Positions 47,351 through 61,085 of a stretch of DNA of 64,000 nucleotides are shown here, one piece after another. Under the pieces are notes generated by a model. The model made no database searches and was not told where the DNA came from. It saw only the letters and a program-made list of their open reading frames with translations. How positions within the stretch are numbered: the first letter of the stretch is position 1; the number at the start of each line of letters is the position of its first letter. The stretch is from Gymnogyps californianus (Eukaryota > Chordata > Aves > Accipitriformes > Cathartidae), in assembly GCF_018139145.2 (NCBI RefSeq), contig NC_059500.1, positions 58,991,607 to 59,055,606 of the forward strand, in the 5' to 3' direction. The position numbers and the translations under genes are program-made.

Positions 47351-50300
47351 ATCTACTTTTCTGAACTAGATAAAGAAACACACTTGCCTCCATTTTGCTT
47401 ACACTGCCAAAACCAGAAAGTCAGAAGCTGATCTAAATTACAATATTTTAATTAAGGTTTTGATTTTAGAGATGTTGAGCTGCAGGGTTTTGCTTTGGCA
47501 TACCAGGCAGATAGGCAGGAACAGCTGCAAAGTTCAAATCTGAGTCAATCACATACCACGGCTGTTTATTTTAAAAAGGTGTCCTACAAGCAATGTACAA
47601 GAGACCTGCAAGTACCTTCTAGAACAATGTTATGGCCAGTCCTTCATGCTCCCCTTATGGTCTGACTGAAGACGGGGGCTCAGACTAAACCCTACAATTG
47701 AGCTTTCGCCCTTTCCAGCCTGGTTCTGTCAGCTCAAGAGTGACAATAAATCATCTTTAGATAAGTGGCTTTTGGCTTGGCTTAAACAAACAGCTGAATG
47801 GAAGGCCACACAGACTGCTGAAATGGTCCCAATTTATAAAACAAATCCAGGCACAATTAGACATTTTCTTCTAAAGCTTGCTACAGTCCAAAGCACAACT
47901 ACGTGGAAGAGTTTCTAAACCTTGTTTACAATACACAAGTTTGAGCATCTCATAACCCAAAATGTGCAAATCTTGGAAGCCTGGGTTCTGCTTTCTCTGA
48001 AACATTGTTCGTTAGCAGTTATAAACACTGTGAAAATGCTTTGAACTGTGAGAGTGGAAGTGGCTCCTATTTATGTTGATGTTTGCAGGCTCACTATTTA
48101 AAACAAAGAGGCTCACACACTAAGACTCAGTTACCTCAAGCTGACCCCCACCCAGGCTGACATGAGCTCCCACTTCATGCAGCTTCCATCCTTAGGTGTT
48201 GCTGGACAACGAAACTAGTCAACTGTGAGCTCACCCTGCCTGGCAGAGTGAGGCAGCCACCAAACCATGGAGGCAGGAGGGACAACACTTAGATGATGTG
48301 GGATGAGCATTAGAGAGTATTCATTTTCTGGGTGAGTGATAAATGTGAGTAAATAAACTTCTCCTCCCACTTGGTCCCCTCACAGGAGGTGCATTCTTCC
48401 AGGGGCTGCTGCCCAGGAGGAGAGGGAAGGCTCCTGCCGACTTCCACTCAGTCTTCAAAGTAGTGGACCAGACACCAAGCAGCATTTCTTAGGAGATACC
48501 ACCATGAACACCAGCCTACCTTGCTAAAGGTGCACCTCTGTATTTCTATCCCCACACACTTATAGGTGACTTGCAAATGTAAGAAAAGGTATGTTCATCA
48601 CATTCCCCTGTCACAAGAGAACAGGCACAAGGATTAGTACTTAAGGAAAGACAAATTGTCCCAAAAGGTTTGGAGTAAGCTTTTTCTGCAGACCACAAGG
48701 AGCTCTGCTGGCACTGGCTTCTGGTAAGCAGTGCATACTCACCACAGGAAGCACCTGGACCAAGAAGAGGGAAGGACACTTGGATACTTCAGTGTGCCTT
48801 TGTTTTGTTTTTTAAATGCAACACATTTCAAAGTCATCAAAAATATTCAGGGTCAAATAACAAAACAGGAGAAGGCGCTTTAAAGCTGAAGTGGCTGAAC
48901 AGCTTCAGACAAACAGCAGAGAATAAGCAAAGAATTCCCTCCCCCTTCATCCACCTTCATATTTTCATCAAATTATTGTCTACTAAAACAACATTCCAGA
49001 GCAGAGCTTTTTACTTGGAGAACAGAAAGCAAAGCTTTGAGTAGTCGTCACTTGTGAATTAAAGGAGAGCAAACATTTGCATATCTCATAAATATTTAAC
49101 TGTTATAAACCTGCACAGGCATATTAATGAGTGCATTATTGTAACAGGCTGTTGAAAACATGCCATACTCTGTTCATAGACAGATGCATTTCACTGGTAA
49201 TAGAAGGAATGTAGACTTACAATGCATCATGTCTTGTTCCTGTTGGCACAACATAAGTTGTGAAATAAAACTACAATATTTTGCAAAATAGTTAAAACTC
49301 ACTGAAGTATCCTAATCAAATCCCTATTTCCTTGCCTTTCATTTGAATTATGCCCTGTTTACTTCAGCCTTTTCCTACCAAGGGCAGAACTTGTAGGTGT
49401 AAAATTGTAAATTAAACTATCCCTCGTGCCCAAATTCTATGTATATAAATATATGTATAAATATAAATAAACAACCAAAAAATGCTGACAGTCACTGTTG
49501 TTCTCCTGAGGCAGCGCAAGATGGTTATTCCATCCCATCTTGCAAGTGGGCTTCTTCCTATCATGCTATGGAAAAGGCGATCTAATTACAGGTGGATTTG
49601 TTTCTAGAATACATCAATATAAAAGAAACGAATATAAAACTTATTTCCAACTTCAAAAAAAACCAGTTGAAATGTACTATTCTCTTTCTGACCTCATTAA
49701 AAGCCATGGCAAAACTCCCACTGACATTAATGGGGCCAATACATCACTAAAAATCACTAGAAGAATGAGAGTTTCCAAATTTTCAGACCAACTGCAGGGG
49801 AGGTTTAAACACAGGATTCATTTCCCTCTTCCCTCATCCAGACAAAACTTTGCTTATTGCCCCCCCACTAAGAGGAGATCAAGTTAACTCGGATTTCCAG
49901 CATCTCCTCTGAACCGCAAATTCTCAAGCAGGAGATTTGTTCCATTGCTCCGTATTTATTGACTTACAAAATTCCTTAAACCTACAGCCATTACATAGTG
50001 TTTTGAAAACTTACTCAAGATCTTTTGTAATTCTAAAATTTATTAAAACCTATGAGGCTAAGAAAAGCTCATGTGTAGTATTTCTATTGTTGCTATCTCA
50101 AGAGAAAATTACACATCACATCAAAAATCATCACTAAGGGAGCAATCTTGGCTACAATTAGTGATAGCCTAACTGCTCAGGAATTTACCAACTGGGAGTG
50201 GAATCGTGAGTTTCCTTTCCTACTTTGATTCCTCAGTAGCTCACTGAAGTCTCAATCTTCAAGAGTCCCATCTGAAGCCCCCCTTCTTGGTTACCTACAA

Positions 50301-52499
50301 GATTACATCTGTCAAGTGGACTCAAATATTCATTGTGTTGTGATTAGTTCTTACAACAACTCTTAACTACGGGCAGGGGAGAAAGGGTGGTTAGGAGGAA
50401 AATGGGAAGTCAGAAGGAAAGTACTACTAATATTTGGTAGCAAACAAATCCTTGCTATTTTTATACTAAGGATTTTTACCTTAAAAGGAAGCTAGGCTTT
50501 GGCTGTTTAAATAGTTAATAGTGTGTGCATGAGCTAGAGCATCAGCCCAAAAAAACTTGGAATGTGTGCTTGTTGCAAAAAGCAATTCACTCCCATGAGT
50601 TCATCATGACAGATTTGGAACTCCTTTTAATAATTTATGAATATTGTATTAAGATATTTATTATCCTAATATATTGGTTATTGTTTAATACGAGGCTGGC
50701 GAGAAAAACAGGCAGGAAAGGAAAGAATGACTCAGTTATGCCACTTCTCAGCAAACTCTGGAGAATTGCCTACTAAAAAGACAATATGAAGACAGGAAAA
50801 GCCTCGCAAACACAGCAGATCAAAGATGCAAGGACTGTTTAGGAAGGAACAGTCTCTCAAATTGAAGGGAATAGAAGCTGTTTTGAACAAACAAGCTTAA
50901 GAAAAAGGTACCTATTGGAGGTGCCTGTTGAAGTCAGGCCAACATGGGACACCATATTTGTCTTTAGGCAAAGCAGACACCCCTGCAAACAGCCTTGGTT
51001 GCTTGTATGAAGGAAACACTGCCTCAGTTAATTCTCGAAAGGAAACGGTTGCCATATCTCCTTTCACAGTTGTGGCTGCATTAGCAGAGCGACCACAAAG
51101 GTTATGGATCTCCAGCCTGTCTGAACAGCCCAGGGTGGGTCATAGTTCTTCTGAGACAAGACCTAAGGCTGCAGACCCGAGGACTGCCCTTTGTGAGCAG
51201 GAAGCACCCAGAGGTGTTTGCACTGTTACTCACTGCATATGCCTGTAAACAATCTTCTGCGTCAGTCCCTCCAGAAAGTCACCAGTTAGCAAGTCACCTC
51301 AACAGGTATCGCCGGTTCCCCAGCTTCATGATGCGTAACGTTTCCATAGCACGGAAAGGACGCACTTTCAGCAGAACAGGATGCACTTTGGATCTGGGTT
51401 ATACAGCTCAAGCAAACTACCTAGCTACTATACCAGTAACAGATGAGATGGAGAACCTATCATGTTTCAAAATGGATGTATTCATTTATGTTCCTCTTAA
51501 TTCCAACTGAAAGTAAAACATCCTTCAAAAATAATCAATACAGATGAGCAGCTCAGCACAGTAATGCGTACAAGCTTGTGCAAAACAGGAACACCTTTAT
51601 TGAGCAAACACTGACTTTTCATTGTACTGGAGCTGAGGAGAACCAGTAATGACTCAAGGTAACTGAAAAGGGTCGTGATGCATCAGAGCTGCCATGTTTC
51701 CATACTGGAAAGGCATGTAGACATCTGAAATATCTGGGCACCGCATACAACAGTAAACTTGAAAAAAGTAAATGAAAGTCCTTTTATCTAGTCTGGAATA
51801 AGGCAATGTACTCAGAGAAACATAGACGTACGATATCTCTGCTAACATCTACTGAATGTGAGCTTTAACCGTTATTAATGGCTAACCATTTAACGATGGC
51901 CAAGAAAGAAGAACTGAAATGAGATGTTTCTGATACTGCATATTTCATTAATTAATAATTACAGGAATGGTGTGTTCAGTTGGGATCTCTCAACTTTAAA
52001 ATGGAAGCTCACTGCAAAGAGCTCAGAAAAATCAAGACTAATAATTCAAATTCTGGAAACCCCATTTTAGAGCAAGAAACAAAAAGAAACAGATGATTTA
52101 TTTTAGCAACTGGATTCAATTCTAGAGCCAAGATTGGACATACTTCTACAAGCTGAGCCACGTACAAAATTCCTTGTTTTATGCTTTTGACTTGCTAGAC
52201 TAGGTATTGATAACAGTCCTTTTCTGTCCTTAAAATGTATATTACTGTGAAAATGAGTAACTAATAAAAATTTTTAAAAGCTGAGAAGGGCTAGAGGGAA
52301 AAACCATCTGCACCCTTCTCAGCTTCACTTTCTCTGAAAATGCTCTATCATCTCTCTGCCACTGATGTCCTGCAGTTTGTGTCAGAGCAGCACTCAACGG
52401 AGCAAACTAAAACTGGACCTGTGTGGGGATACGCATATAGGTAAGGTAGTGTTACACCTTCCTGCCATCTAGACACATAGGAAAAATGAAAGGAAGAAG

Positions 52500-52590
52500 G
52501 CATTATTAATCATCCCAGTTTTCCAGATGAGATGTTCCTCAGTCAAAGTCTGCAGCAACACTGGGAACTGAACCTGAATGCTGCCATTAC
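52500..52590 (+). repeat. possible MIR SINE remnant
   Basis: The sequence attattaatcatcccagttt, tccagatgaga and then caacactgggaactgaacct resembles the MIR core-to-tail blocks (ATTATTATCCCCATTTTACAGATGAG; GGGATTCGAACC) in order and spacing. It is very diverged, so the call rests on pattern memory only. Confidence 0.4.
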
Positions 52591-55500
52591 AAACCCTAAA
52601 ACTTTGGGGGTTTGATATACTCCTCAGTGTCATGCACTGTGCCAACCACTTTTCTTGTCATCCTTCAAACACAAACCTCAGCTATTCCTCTGTCACTTTG
52701 AATCTCCAGCCCTGACATCCTGCCTGCAAAGCTACTCCTTCTTCTCCACCAAGTATAACCATGGACAAATGATACCAAATGAAATGATCATATCTCCAAC
52801 AGTAACTTTGATTTTCCTGGTCACTGAGAAACAGTTTTGTTATTACACTGTAATTTTTTCCTACAGTATTCACTGTTGAAATATATAATTCACATAGCAA
52901 CATGCCACAACAGCTTGTCCATGGTATCAGGAAATACAAATTCACCTGCAAAGAAACAAACTTACCTCTATGACTAGCCTTCTCTACTTGTAGTTCAGAG
53001 AAGAACATAACTTCAGTCATAACGCCTATAGGCGATGATTCTGCCCACATGCATACCTTACTGACAAGAACAAAGCTATAGGACAATAGCAGATATTCAA
53101 CAGGTCCCACAAGGTTATAAGGAGTGGACTTACTTCAGGACAGACAGCCTTTTTACGTATTGGGTTGGTGAGTTTTCTTTTTAAAGCTTTCACTGACATT
53201 AATCCTTTTGAAAGCAAATGCAGTCTACAAACTAGTGTAAACACAGCATCTGATTGTACTATTGCCAAAAGGTGGAAAGTTAGTGATTACTTCTTCCCCT
53301 TGGGAAACGCAAATAAATCAAAATCAAACCTGCATATCTGAAGATCTCCCAATGCCTAGATAGACATCTATTACTGCGAAAAAGTCCCTTTGTACTACCA
53401 GCTTTAAGAAAATCTGTCTGCTCTGTAAGTTTCAAACATTTAATTGGATTCTGAAAATTATCTTTAAATATGAGATTACCTATTAGATCTCCTTGTTGCA
53501 TTTCAAGCTCTCTATAAATACAGGACTTCAGTGCAAAGTTAAAAGTACAGTGTATGTACACAGCACAAGAAACAGTTTCGTGAACTGTCCATCATGCAAC
53601 TTGCTGTTTCAAAACAATTCTAAACAGTGCACTGCATTTTGTAAATTGATAATGGTAATTATTAGCAGTAGTCAGTTCTTTAACATACATGGTTGTAAAT
53701 TATAAGTTTTCTCTTCCATTTCCTAATAAATAGCCTCCTAAGAAACAAACTCAGGGACAAAATTAAGCAGATCTGAATAAATCATTAACAGCATTTATAA
53801 AATGAAAAGAAAATATGGTTGTGCATACCAGACATTTATTTAAACATTTATCAGAATTTTACTCAGAATCTTATCTCATGAATCCACAAAGGTTTTTCAG
53901 TGTCACAGCTTAAGTTGTGCACAGTGCCATCATTTGCCTATATTCCTGTTCATAATATTTTCCTCAAACACATATCTCAGTTATGTTCTGGAACAAACTT
54001 CCTAGTTCATATAGCTGCACATTTATCTCTACCTCAGGTGGGCAGAACATGCTCTTCTGCCAGTCTTTGTCTATTTGGTTAAGACCGTAGAATTAATAGT
54101 TCAGATAAAGCAATCAAATAATCAAAACCATTTGAGTCTAAAATGGAATATACTGAGCAAACCAGTATTTTCTGTTTTTTTGCTTTTTCAAGATGCTTAG
54201 CCGTATGTTCTCTCACTGTAGAGTAATAAAGTTATGAGATTGGTCCAAAGCATCAAAGGAGAGAAAAGAAAGAAAAAATCAAAATAGACAACCTAAACAT
54301 GGAGAGGACAAAAACATGCAGGTAGAGAGCAAAAGGCCAACGCTATAATCTCTGCAGTTACTTTCCTTTGCCAGCAGGGTTTTGTTTTGAATAAAGCATT
54401 GCTTAATGTACTGAAATGTTTTCCAATGACTGCTATCCATTACTAAGCTTCAGATTTCTCATAATGCGTAAAATCTTGCTAATTGACATAGTTAAAGTTT
54501 TATCTTGTAAATATATAGTACAAAAACCTTGGAAACATTCTCTCCTTACAAAATAACTTTCCATTCTTCCTGCATAAAAGTTGAATCAGGAGATTTATCT
54601 ATTTTTCATTATAGCAGAGAAAAGATTAGGGGACACCAAAGTTCTTATTTCATTTAGAGTTAACCAGTAAAAGTACCTATATAAAGAGCTGAACTTCAAA
54701 AATTATCATCTCAAAGCATTAAGAAAAAAAAAATCTGTTACAAATTCAGTAATCCACTGAATAAATCAAAATGGTAACAAAGCAGCTTGCATGCACATCC
54801 AGCACCCTGCCAGTCTCCAAGCACTGTTGGATGAGTAGCGTCTGCAACACACATGCAGGAGATCATCAATTTGGCACCTATTGTGCCAAAATGGCACAGC
54901 AGGCTCCCCTTTCTTATCTATATGACAGGGAATACAATTCTACATGAAATTGGACACAAAATTAATTAATCTGTGTTCAGTGAATGCCATCCTTAAAAAA
55001 GTAAGGGGTTATTTCTTTTGGGGTATTGTTTTTCTTTTAAACTTTAATTCATTGTGTATAATAAGAGTTGACAGATCAGTTTGGTGTTTTGCATAGGATA
55101 TGTTCCAAAAATACATTGGCTAGTGTACGCTACACTTTCTGCACTAGGGTAAAACAGAGCTTTCCAAGTTAAAAAACAAAACACAAACAGGTTGAACCGA
55201 CCATTTGAGTCCTTGCTCCTGGAATCACTTTTGTCTGTGTATTCTCTGAGCTGTCAAGATGGCACAGGAATAAGAGTAGAAGCTCTCAAAGCTTTTTGGT
55301 GGAGCCTGGTCCATTTGCAGCATAGCCAGAACATGCCAAAAGATTTAACTGGACTGACTCATCATTTGGATAATGATCTCATCTGAATTGAAGCTGTGAA
55401 AACACCAAGTGACTTGAGATGACATAATTGCTGTTGCAAAATCTAGATTCTTCTGTAGCTCTCCTAGAAAGAGGACTTTGTTGGAAGACGGAGATGAGAG

Positions 55501-56115
55501 ACTCTTAAAGTAGGCACTCCTGGGGATGTGTCCAGAGGCCAGTTCATACACGTGCACAGCTAGGTCAGAGCTGTCGGCAATGCTGCGGCAGCCTCTCAGC
55601 AGCAGGCCGTCTTCTCCCAGCTGCAATTCATGCCCTGTGCCCTTACTGGTTCTGCCCTTGCAGGGCCGAGATCTACCTTGATTGCTCACTTTCATATTTG
55701 GAAAAACTTACCACGTACCAGGCTTTGATAGTGGAGCTGTCGCCACTGGCTGCATTGCTGGTGGCATCTACACTGCTGGTGATGACTGCTTTGGTATTGA
55801 GTCTTTTTGCAGCAATATTTTAAGATGCTGCCTGAGCAGCTCTGGATAGAGCACTAGAAAACACAGCTTATCTTTTACCGAAATTCACAGGCTTACTTCT
55901 CTGGACTGGAAGAGACCTACACAGATTGCTGCAGGAGATGAACGCCAGTTCTCCTCTGTGTTCAAGGTGTGTGTCACTGACTACAAGAACACTCACGTTT
56001 GTTTACTGCACATGTTTTTCCCAAGAAAGGAAAGAAGTACTTTGTTCCTTTTTCACTACAATCAAAATCCGCTATCCTATTCAGGAAAGGGAATATAAAA
56101 GGCAGAAGATACTAG

Positions 56116-56315
56116 ATGGCCAAGTCATCCTTGTTTTTCTCAGTATAGTGCTGCTAAACAGCTATTCTTGAGCAGTTTCAAAACCAAGCTTAGGGTAATT
56201 CCTGCCTTCTAAGCAATAGTCATATTTGCTCATCATGATCATAAGGGCATGACTTTGCAGCATGATGTAAGACTTCTATGAGTCCTAGTAGCTGTATTGA
56301 ACTCTTGAACGCTTT
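56116..56315 (+). repeat. inverted repeat, left arm (200 bp)
   Basis: The reverse complement of 58191-58390 aligns over 200 bases with 14 mismatches and no gap. Homology stops abruptly on the inner side. On the outer side it weakens over about 20 bp (shared gcagaag with a 2-base length change). The family was not recognised; both arms have stops when read as protein. Confidence 0.9.
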
Positions 56316-58190
56316 TTCAAAATGCATAGTTACAAAAGAACATCAGTATTCACTTCAGGGGGGTTAGCATAAAATTATCAGAAAAACTCTAAAGCATCTT
56401 GAAGAGTCTGAGAAGAGCCTGTTTACCTAGGATGCCCAATATCTTGTCTCCCAACTGCAGGCTGAAATAAGAAACTGCAGGAACTGTGCAGCAACATAGC
56501 TGCACAGCAACATTGCGCTCAATTGCCGTATGCTGGAGCCAAATACTGCTTGTAGCACATGCCCAGCCCTGATTCTATTTGCCATTCCACAGACACTGTC
56601 TTGTACACATGAGGGCTTAAAAGCAGTTGAAACTGTAATGAAGTATGCTGCAAGAAGAACAAGAATGCATATAGCTCCTTTTCCCGAATGTGGAAAAACT
56701 TTTGTGTACCAGATTTTGGTTTCTTTATGAGCTGTTACAATAAGATTATATAAAAAGGTACTTGGCAAGTTGGTTGGTTTGTAGAAAAAGGTTAGACATG
56801 ACAGGTTAGGTTAGATTAGGCATGTGGGTCTGAAATGTAAAACTAACATGCTGGTCACAGCTATACCTAGTAAAACAATCCTCTCCCTTGTTTTCAAACC
56901 CGTATTTTATGTTTAAGGATTTTTTTTTTTTTTTCAGGAAGCTACAAAAAGAAACAATAAGCAGAAAGTACTTAAACCACAAGCAAATGCAAGGAAGAGA
57001 TAAGGTGAAATACTAAAAATAAATCTGGAGCAGTTGCGAGTTGGTGAGGAAGGAAAGTAACAGCAAAACATCCATGTCTTTATGCAAATATGGTTAAAAA
57101 GAAAATAAAGAAATACGAATCAGCTGGTGAGAGGAACAGTGTGGTGGAACAAAGCACACTATGGGAATGCAAACACACGCTGTTAAAATAACCTGCGCAG
57201 GAAAGCTGCATGCATAAGAGAAGGTCAATGCACTACCACCACACTCAAACACAGTGAGACTGTGCTAAAATACGAAGAGGAACAACAGAAATGATGGATA
57301 TTCAGTTGCACCTGTGTGGAGACTGATGCACTCATTCATGCTCCAAGAGCCTGACTGCTGACAGCCAACTCAGACAGCCTGCACCATTCTCCAAGGAAAC
57401 CCAGCAGGGCAGGTCAGCAGCACTACCGCTTCTTGACAACACTGGACAAAAATAAGCTCTGCCGGACCTGGGGCAGACACAAGAAGGGGTCTTTAGTCCA
57501 GGTGCCTCTGAGCTGCAGATGCATTATACCACTCACCAGTACAAAAAATTACATAACCAGAAGTCTTATAATACAAATGTTAAATGATGACCTAGGAAAA
57601 GTGATACTGAATTTTATAAGAAGCTGTAGAAGAATGGCAGATAATTGAAATGTGTGCAAAAGAATGGTCAATGATGGCTTAACCTTTGAAAACTCTTGGG
57701 GAATTTGTAAAAAGAATTTTGATGCAGAAGACTGGAATTTATCAAACATAGCAGAAACCTTTCAAAATTGAAGAATGTAGTGCTGGAGGGGGGGGAAATC
57801 AACCCAGCCTCAACTAAAACCAAGAAACAGGACACCTGTGAACTCTTGTAAGCAATTCCCTTAAACCCATGAAGAACATGAGATTATGGAAATAAGTCTA
57901 ACCTTTCCATGGTGTGCTCCTTTAGAATGACAGGCTAAAATCCAAAGCTTAAACTATTATTTCTTTGGGAGGAAAAGATCAAGAAGGGTCTTGGGACAAA
58001 CAGGCAGTTATCCCTCCGTGCAATTTAAACTACATTTTGTCTCCTGGAAATACTAGGAAGCCATGCACAGAAGAATGCTGCTGAAGACAACTTGAATTAG
58101 GCTAAAACTGGATACATCTCTTTATCAGACCCCAAACAATCCAGTTTCCTAAGGGCAGGCTATCATTGAAACTCTAATAACTGAGGGAGC

Positions 58191-58390
58191 AAAGCATTCA
58201 AGAGTTCAATACAGCTGCTAGGATTCATAGAAGTTTTACATCACACTACAGAGCCATGCCCTTATGATCATGATGGGCAAATACGACTATTGCTTAGAAG
58301 GCAGGAATTACCCTAAGCTTGGTTTTGAAACTGCTCAAGAATAGCTGTTTAGCAGCACCATACTGAGAAAAACGAGGATGACTTCGCCAT
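58191..58390 (-). repeat. inverted repeat, right arm (200 bp)
   Basis: Partner of 56116-56315, in opposite orientation and 1875 bp away. Of the 14 differences, 13 are transitions and one is a transversion. The intervening sequence shows no transposase or reverse transcriptase signature. Confidence 0.9.
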
Positions 58391-60462
58391 TTTCTCTTCT
58401 GCTTTCTGAGACAGCAGAGAAAAACGCATTCGTTTAGGTTTGTTGGTACTGTACTTATGTGGTTGTTAATCACTCAAGAACAAGCAATGCCCTTTGTATG
58501 ACAAATGAGGCATGGAAATAATTAAAACAGAAAACCTTCATTTGCCTTTTTTCCCGCCCTGCCTTGGTAGACATAAGCCGTATTTGCATTGATAGTGAAA
58601 AACAGAGGATACTGCAACAATTCCATTACTTCACCTTTCTTAAAAGCACCTACACTGATTTTAAACATATACTATAAACTCAGTTGATTAAGTAAGGTAG
58701 CATTTTTTAAAAAGATTTAGATTTAACTTGATAAAATTTAGCATTAGCATAGAGCAGATTTTTAAGTCTGACAATACTACTATACATACATCTAAATTAA
58801 TTCAAAGTCATGCTCCACCACAGTATCTCAGGGAGATAAGTGTTATTCCAATACTGATAAACTGTTATGCATGCTGTCAAACAGATGCACTGTAAAAACC
58901 AGACAGAGAGAAAATAGAGAACACACCCCACCTACTTTTTTTTCCCCCAGCTATGAAAGCAAGAAACTGAAGCCCATTTGATTCCAACAACAAAATCCAG
59001 GCAATGCTCACTGGGGAGGAGTGATGAGGGTGTGTGTTTTGCTTTGCTTTATTTTGAAAAGATTTGCTAGATATATTCCTCAGTAACTTGTCATGCATAA
59101 TATTATTTAGCTCCTAGTTAAAATAAAATTGTGGCTTAAAGCACGAAACAAATACAGACTATGACACTGACCTTTCAGCTGGTAAAACGCTTTCATGTAC
59201 CCACCAGGATATGAAGACACAAATCCCTTTGGTTAGTGACATTGTTTGAATTTGGTTCCCAGAAGAAACTAATACACAACATCAAGGCTGTAGATATATC
59301 AGACTTCTCAACTCCAGCAAAACTTCTGAAATGGTAAATCTGTTTGCATAGATTTTTTTTCCTGAGCAGAAAGATTTCATAGGATATACTTAGAAATGCT
59401 CAGTATCATTTAAAAATTCTAACTTAATCGCCAACAGTTTATGAACACATCGTTTCCATAAGGCTTGCCTTGCTATTTGATCACAGGAATACAAGCTTCT
59501 TTTGAGCGTTAACGTGCATCTACAACTGTACCGTTAGAAACAAAACAACAAACTGACTCAGTTACTATGTTTTCACTTAGATCAGCTGGTATTCAGGAAG
59601 TGAGACTCTGATTACTAATCGTCTGAGAGAGCCCTTGAAATGATGAGTGACCTTTTAAAAGTTCAGAAGAATAAACATGCAGCATGAAATCACTGGGAAC
59701 CAGCTTCTTAAAGAAAACAGGTAATGGAGAAACGTAGTTGAGGGTGAATGTATCACTGCTGTGTCTGTCACATCCCGACTTTAATGTTTTGAACACGACA
59801 ATGCTGAGCACCAGCCCTCTCCAAAAAACAGGGATGCTTGTTTTCCTCTTCAAAATTAAAACTGATGCTTACATTATATTCACATTGCCCATATATGCTG
59901 TAACACTAGAAGACTACCTATGTAAAAAAATTCTTGTGCTGTGTTGCAATATTGTGAGCTGAGAGAGTGGTTTACACTAAGTCCACCAGGCAGCTACCAG
60001 AAGGTACAAAAAATTAGGGGCTTTCGAAGAGTGCATTTCAAAGAAACAGACACATCTTTAAAGACAATGAAAAAAATACAGTAAGCTAAAACTGATTAAA
60101 TCAAAGGTAACGCTTAGGAGCTCTCACTGTAAGGCAGACATGATCTTAAGTAGAGGAATTCAAGAGGCATCTCATTGAAATAGAAGTCAGTAATTGGACC
60201 TGCCTATAGCAACTACATATCACAAACATAATGAATTTGAAGCCTTGGTACATATCAAGCACTATGACTGATACCAAAGAGATTAAATGACGAAAAGTGT
60301 AACAATAGAATACTGATGCATTTTGGAACAGCTTTGCTGCTTTCTCAGCCAGAAATGGTACATGAGAAGGAGATGATCTTTTGCTGTACCTCAAGAATGT
60401 ATGTATTTGCTCAAAAGTCCAGAAAACTGCAGACAGACAGAGCTGGAATGCTTCTGGTAAAG

Positions 60463-60491
60463 GAAAAAAAAAAGGGGCGGGGGGGGGGGGG
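60463..60491. repeat. poly-purine tract: A run, G4, C, G13
   Basis: An A run is followed by four G, a single C and thirteen G (60479-60491). This mirror-like purine tract can form triplex or quadruplex DNA and is prone to length errors in sequencing and assembly. Confidence 0.85.
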
Positions 60492-60689
60492 AAACACGGG
60501 ACAGGACCAGAATGAGCTCTACTTCAAAATTGTCTCATTCTCCCGTTCTCAGTCAGGAGATGATAAATGAAGTTTTGGTTTTATTTTTAAAAAATAATTG
60601 AAGCATCCAGGAATCTGGACATAGCGGTAACACAGAACACTACTAAGTTATTTCTTGAAAGTACAACATAAAATAGCATGAAATCAAAA

Positions 60690-61085
60690 AAGACAACATT
60701 CAATGAGGGCAAGTAGCAAGAAAGAGAAATCAAATCTATAAATACAGAGTGAGCAACAGCTGGCAGTACTACAAAAAGGATCCAACTGTAAAATGGGTCA
60801 CAACTGAGTAGGAGTCAAAAGTATGACAAGATGACAAAAGCAAACTAAAAACTTCTAATTCAAGGATGTGTTGGTACTCTTACCAGGACACAGGAGGCAG
60901 TGATTCCACACACTTTCAATGCATCCAACTTCTTGCTTTACACTTTAGCAAAAGATGTAGACAAGACAAGAGAGACCAGAGGACAGCAACAAGAATGGCC
61001 AGAGATCTTAAAAATGTAACGTATGAAGGATGATCCATGGAGCCTTAATTCATATGAAAGAGTCGATCTATAATATGGTATTAAC
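60690..61085 (+). mobile_element. ancient CR1 LINE remnant, sense orientation
   Basis: Recognisable blocks of the old CR1 ORF2 3' region appear in order: gagtgagcaacagctggcag, actacaaaaaggatccaact, gggtcacaactgagtagg, gcaaaagatgtagacaagac, gagaccagaggacagcaaca and agaatggccagagatctt, then a damaged acgtatgaaggatgatc. The frame is broken throughout. Boundaries are approximate. Confidence 0.82.

Noticed and set aside
52682..53110. 142-codon open frame on the - strand
   Set aside because: It has no recognisable domain, irregular hydrophobic composition and no splice context. It overlaps another frame on the + strand and lies in AT-rich intron-like sequence.
56781..56822. ttaggttagattagg sequence resembling telomere repeats
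   Set aside because: Only two or three imperfect units occur and the unit is not a clean TTAGGG array, so an interstitial telomere is not supported.
56115..58390. Reading the inverted repeat arms as the two LTRs of a provirus
   Set aside because: The arms are in opposite orientation, whereas LTRs are direct repeats. The interior shows no retroviral or transposase motif.
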